Shown one piece after another: positions 59,267-60,453 of a stretch of DNA of 60,453 nt. The number at the start of each line of letters is the position of its first letter. The first letter of the stretch is position 1. The stretch comes from Treponema sp. Lineage in GTDB: Bacteria; Spirochaetota; Spirochaetia; Treponematales; Treponemataceae. A program made the translations under genes and the position numbers. The stretch lies in the NCBI GenBank assembly GCA_017549025.1, contig JAFYWB010000069.1, forward strand, positions 1 to 60,453, read 5' to 3'. The notes beneath the pieces were generated by a model that made no database searches, had not been told where the DNA came from, and worked only from the letters and a program-made list of their open reading frames with translations.

Positions 59267-60453
59267 TTACTCCTGTGAACTGAATATCCACTTCTCTACA
59301 GTTGCTAATCCATTATCAACCAAAGAACTGACTGCAACACCAGCAGCCACACCAACAACTGCTGCCCCTACAGCGCCAGGAACCGTCAAAACTCCTCCGC
59401 TGAGAGCAGTGACTGCACCTGTTCCTAATGTAGATACAATTTTTGATGCAAATACCCCTGCCGTCAATGATGAAATATTTCTTATTCCCCTAACAACACC
59501 TCTTGCAGTACTCCCAGTCTCTTTTGCCACATTGACAGCATCAACGATTCCAAGCACTCCTGCTACTACAGCTAACCCTCTTGACACTCCTTTTGAAATG
59601 ACAGCTTTGTCTGTCACAACATAATCTTCAAGAACTTTTACATAACCTACAGTCATACCATTCTTTTGTACCGGATGGATTATAGATTTTCCTAAAGTTT
59701 TGTAAATCGATTCACTAACACTTGCAAAGGTATCAGAAACATCAATAGCGATACCTATACCATTCTCTATATTGAATGTTTTTTCAGGTTCACTGGCGAG
59801 TAGGCCGAGTAAGTCCACATAATTCACCGGGTCATTATTCACGTATGTGAACCAGTTGCTGCCATCCCGGATGGGATTCACCGTGGTGAACCGCACGGTC
59901 TGGGGACTATAGTCACGGTAGCCGTAGTTGTACAAACTGGTGATGCTGTCGTAGGGCTTGCCCAAATATCCATAGTCGGCACCAGTTGTATAATTTCCAG
60001 TTATTGGTGAACCGAAAATATCGTAGTCATAGAAGGATTCTTGCACTCCATGGTTATCAGTTACAGAGCGAGTACTACCAAGTATGTCTGTTCCAAGGTA
60101 CCCACGTGTACCGCCGGAACGATTCACCGCCACCGGTGAGCCGTGAGCATACAACATGGTTCTCTCACCAGCATACCTGCTGGAGACTGTTTGGTAGGCG
60201 TTATCTTCTATATATTGGTACTTCTCACTGGTGGCAGTGTCTCCATCATCAAGGTAGCGGTATCTGTCGCCTGTTGCTCTGCCAGCGGGTTCATATTGTA
60301 TCCCAATATTGTACGTGTCGGTGAATCCACCGCTGGAATATACTGGCGATTCCTTCACCACATCAAAACCCAAGCCATCGTACAAAGTACGCAAGGTAGC
60401 AGCATTATTGTCTTGTACCAGCGTCCTTCTCCCAAGGACATCATAGCCGTACC
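59267..60453 (-). CDS. Rhs protein, C-terminal part (continues beyond the right edge)
   Basis: The frame is open to the window edge; visible core starts at RYGYDVLGRRTLVQDN and ends at VNYVDLLGL. The tip of about 175 residues has a long hydrophobic Ala/Gly/Val helical hairpin near its end (TALSGGVLTVPGAVGAAVVGVAAGVAVSSLVD), like colicin-type pore formers. The tip is paired with a two-membrane-segment immunity candidate. This may be the functional, full-length Rhs gene of the locus, but its N-terminus is outside the window. Confidence 0.8.
   Translation of the reverse strand, partial: YGYDVLGRRTLVQDNNAATLRTLYDGLGFDVVKESPVYSSGGFTDTYNIGIQYEPAGRATGDRYRYLDDGDTATSEKYQYIEDNAYQTVSSRYAGERTMLYAHGSPVAVNRSGGTRGYLGTDILGSTRSVTDNHGVQESFYDYDIFGSPITGNYTTGADYGYLGKPYDSITSLYNYGYRDYSPQTVRFTTVNPIRDGSNWFTYVNNDPVNYVDLLGLLASEPEKTFNIENGIGIAIDVSDTFASVSESIYKTLGKSIIHPVQKNGMTVGYVKVLEDYVVTDKAVISKGVSRGLAVVAGVLGIVDAVNVAKETGSTARGVVRGIRNISSLTAGVFASKIVSTLGTGAVTALSGGVLTVPGAVGAAVVGVAAGVAVSSLVDNGLATVEKWIFSSQE

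Noticed and set aside
50747-60453. CRISPR array, suggested by the repeated blocks
   Set aside because: The repeats are long coding Rhs cores of several hundred bases with gene-sized interruptions, not short repeats with uniform spacers, and no cas genes are present.
47456-60453. Insertion sequence or prophage at the Rhs island
   Set aside because: No transposase, integrase, phage structural gene or flanking target duplication is visible; the repetition is explained by Rhs cores.

Overview
The window looks like a chromosomal segment of a spirochaete, most likely a Treponema or close relative. This is inferred from gene content: HPr plus HPr kinase, ThyX, a cluster of treponemal-style alpha-helical lipoproteins, large conserved proteins without a known family, DUF975 and DUF2804 proteins, and an Rhs locus. 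No 16S sequence is visible, so the genus is an inference.

Layout. 1-390 carries two strong tandem minus-strand promoters and a hairpin-rich leader that runs off the left edge, probably a ribosomal RNA operon leader. 390-9550 is mostly minus strand: pgsA, a cytidylate-kinase-like protein, a NUDIX hydrolase, two envelope proteins, a PC4-like protein, and the hpf-hprK-ptsH-lexA-holA block. 9549-31900 holds housekeeping and transport genes: a ModF-like ABC protein, tRNA-Leu, cysK, comM, a tRNA-binding protein, uup, a K+/H+ antiporter, zupT, a radical SAM protein, a chemoreceptor, tRNA-Thr with copies of its own 3' end, a double cNMP-binding regulator, a PHP phosphoesterase, a LacI regulator, thyX and spirochaetal proteins. 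32000-47400 carries a beta-CASP nuclease, phosphofructokinase, SppA, an HTH-receiver regulator, the rplM-rpsI-recX group, an oligopeptide-binding protein, a CYTH protein, the dapA-asd-lysA operon and nudC.

From about 47456 to the right edge is an accessory island. A Fic-type 'mobile mystery' A/B pair lies between two Rhs scars. It is followed by an array of at least five Rhs core/toxin-tip/immunity cassettes, all on the minus strand. The core DNA is near-identical between cassettes and ends at the same conserved sequence (variants of VNYVDLWGL). After it come unrelated AT-rich tips, each followed closely by one to three small candidate immunity genes. This is the usual structure of an Rhs polymorphic-toxin locus with displaced orphan cassettes; a longer Rhs gene probably lies beyond the right edge.

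A second pattern crosses the whole window. At least eleven genes have a sigma-70-type -10 box only 6-9 nt (usually 6) before the ATG and no Shine-Dalgarno sequence, which predicts leaderless mRNAs. Neighbouring genes have ordinary GGAGG-type sites.

Positions of short sites were counted by hand and may be off by one or two bases.
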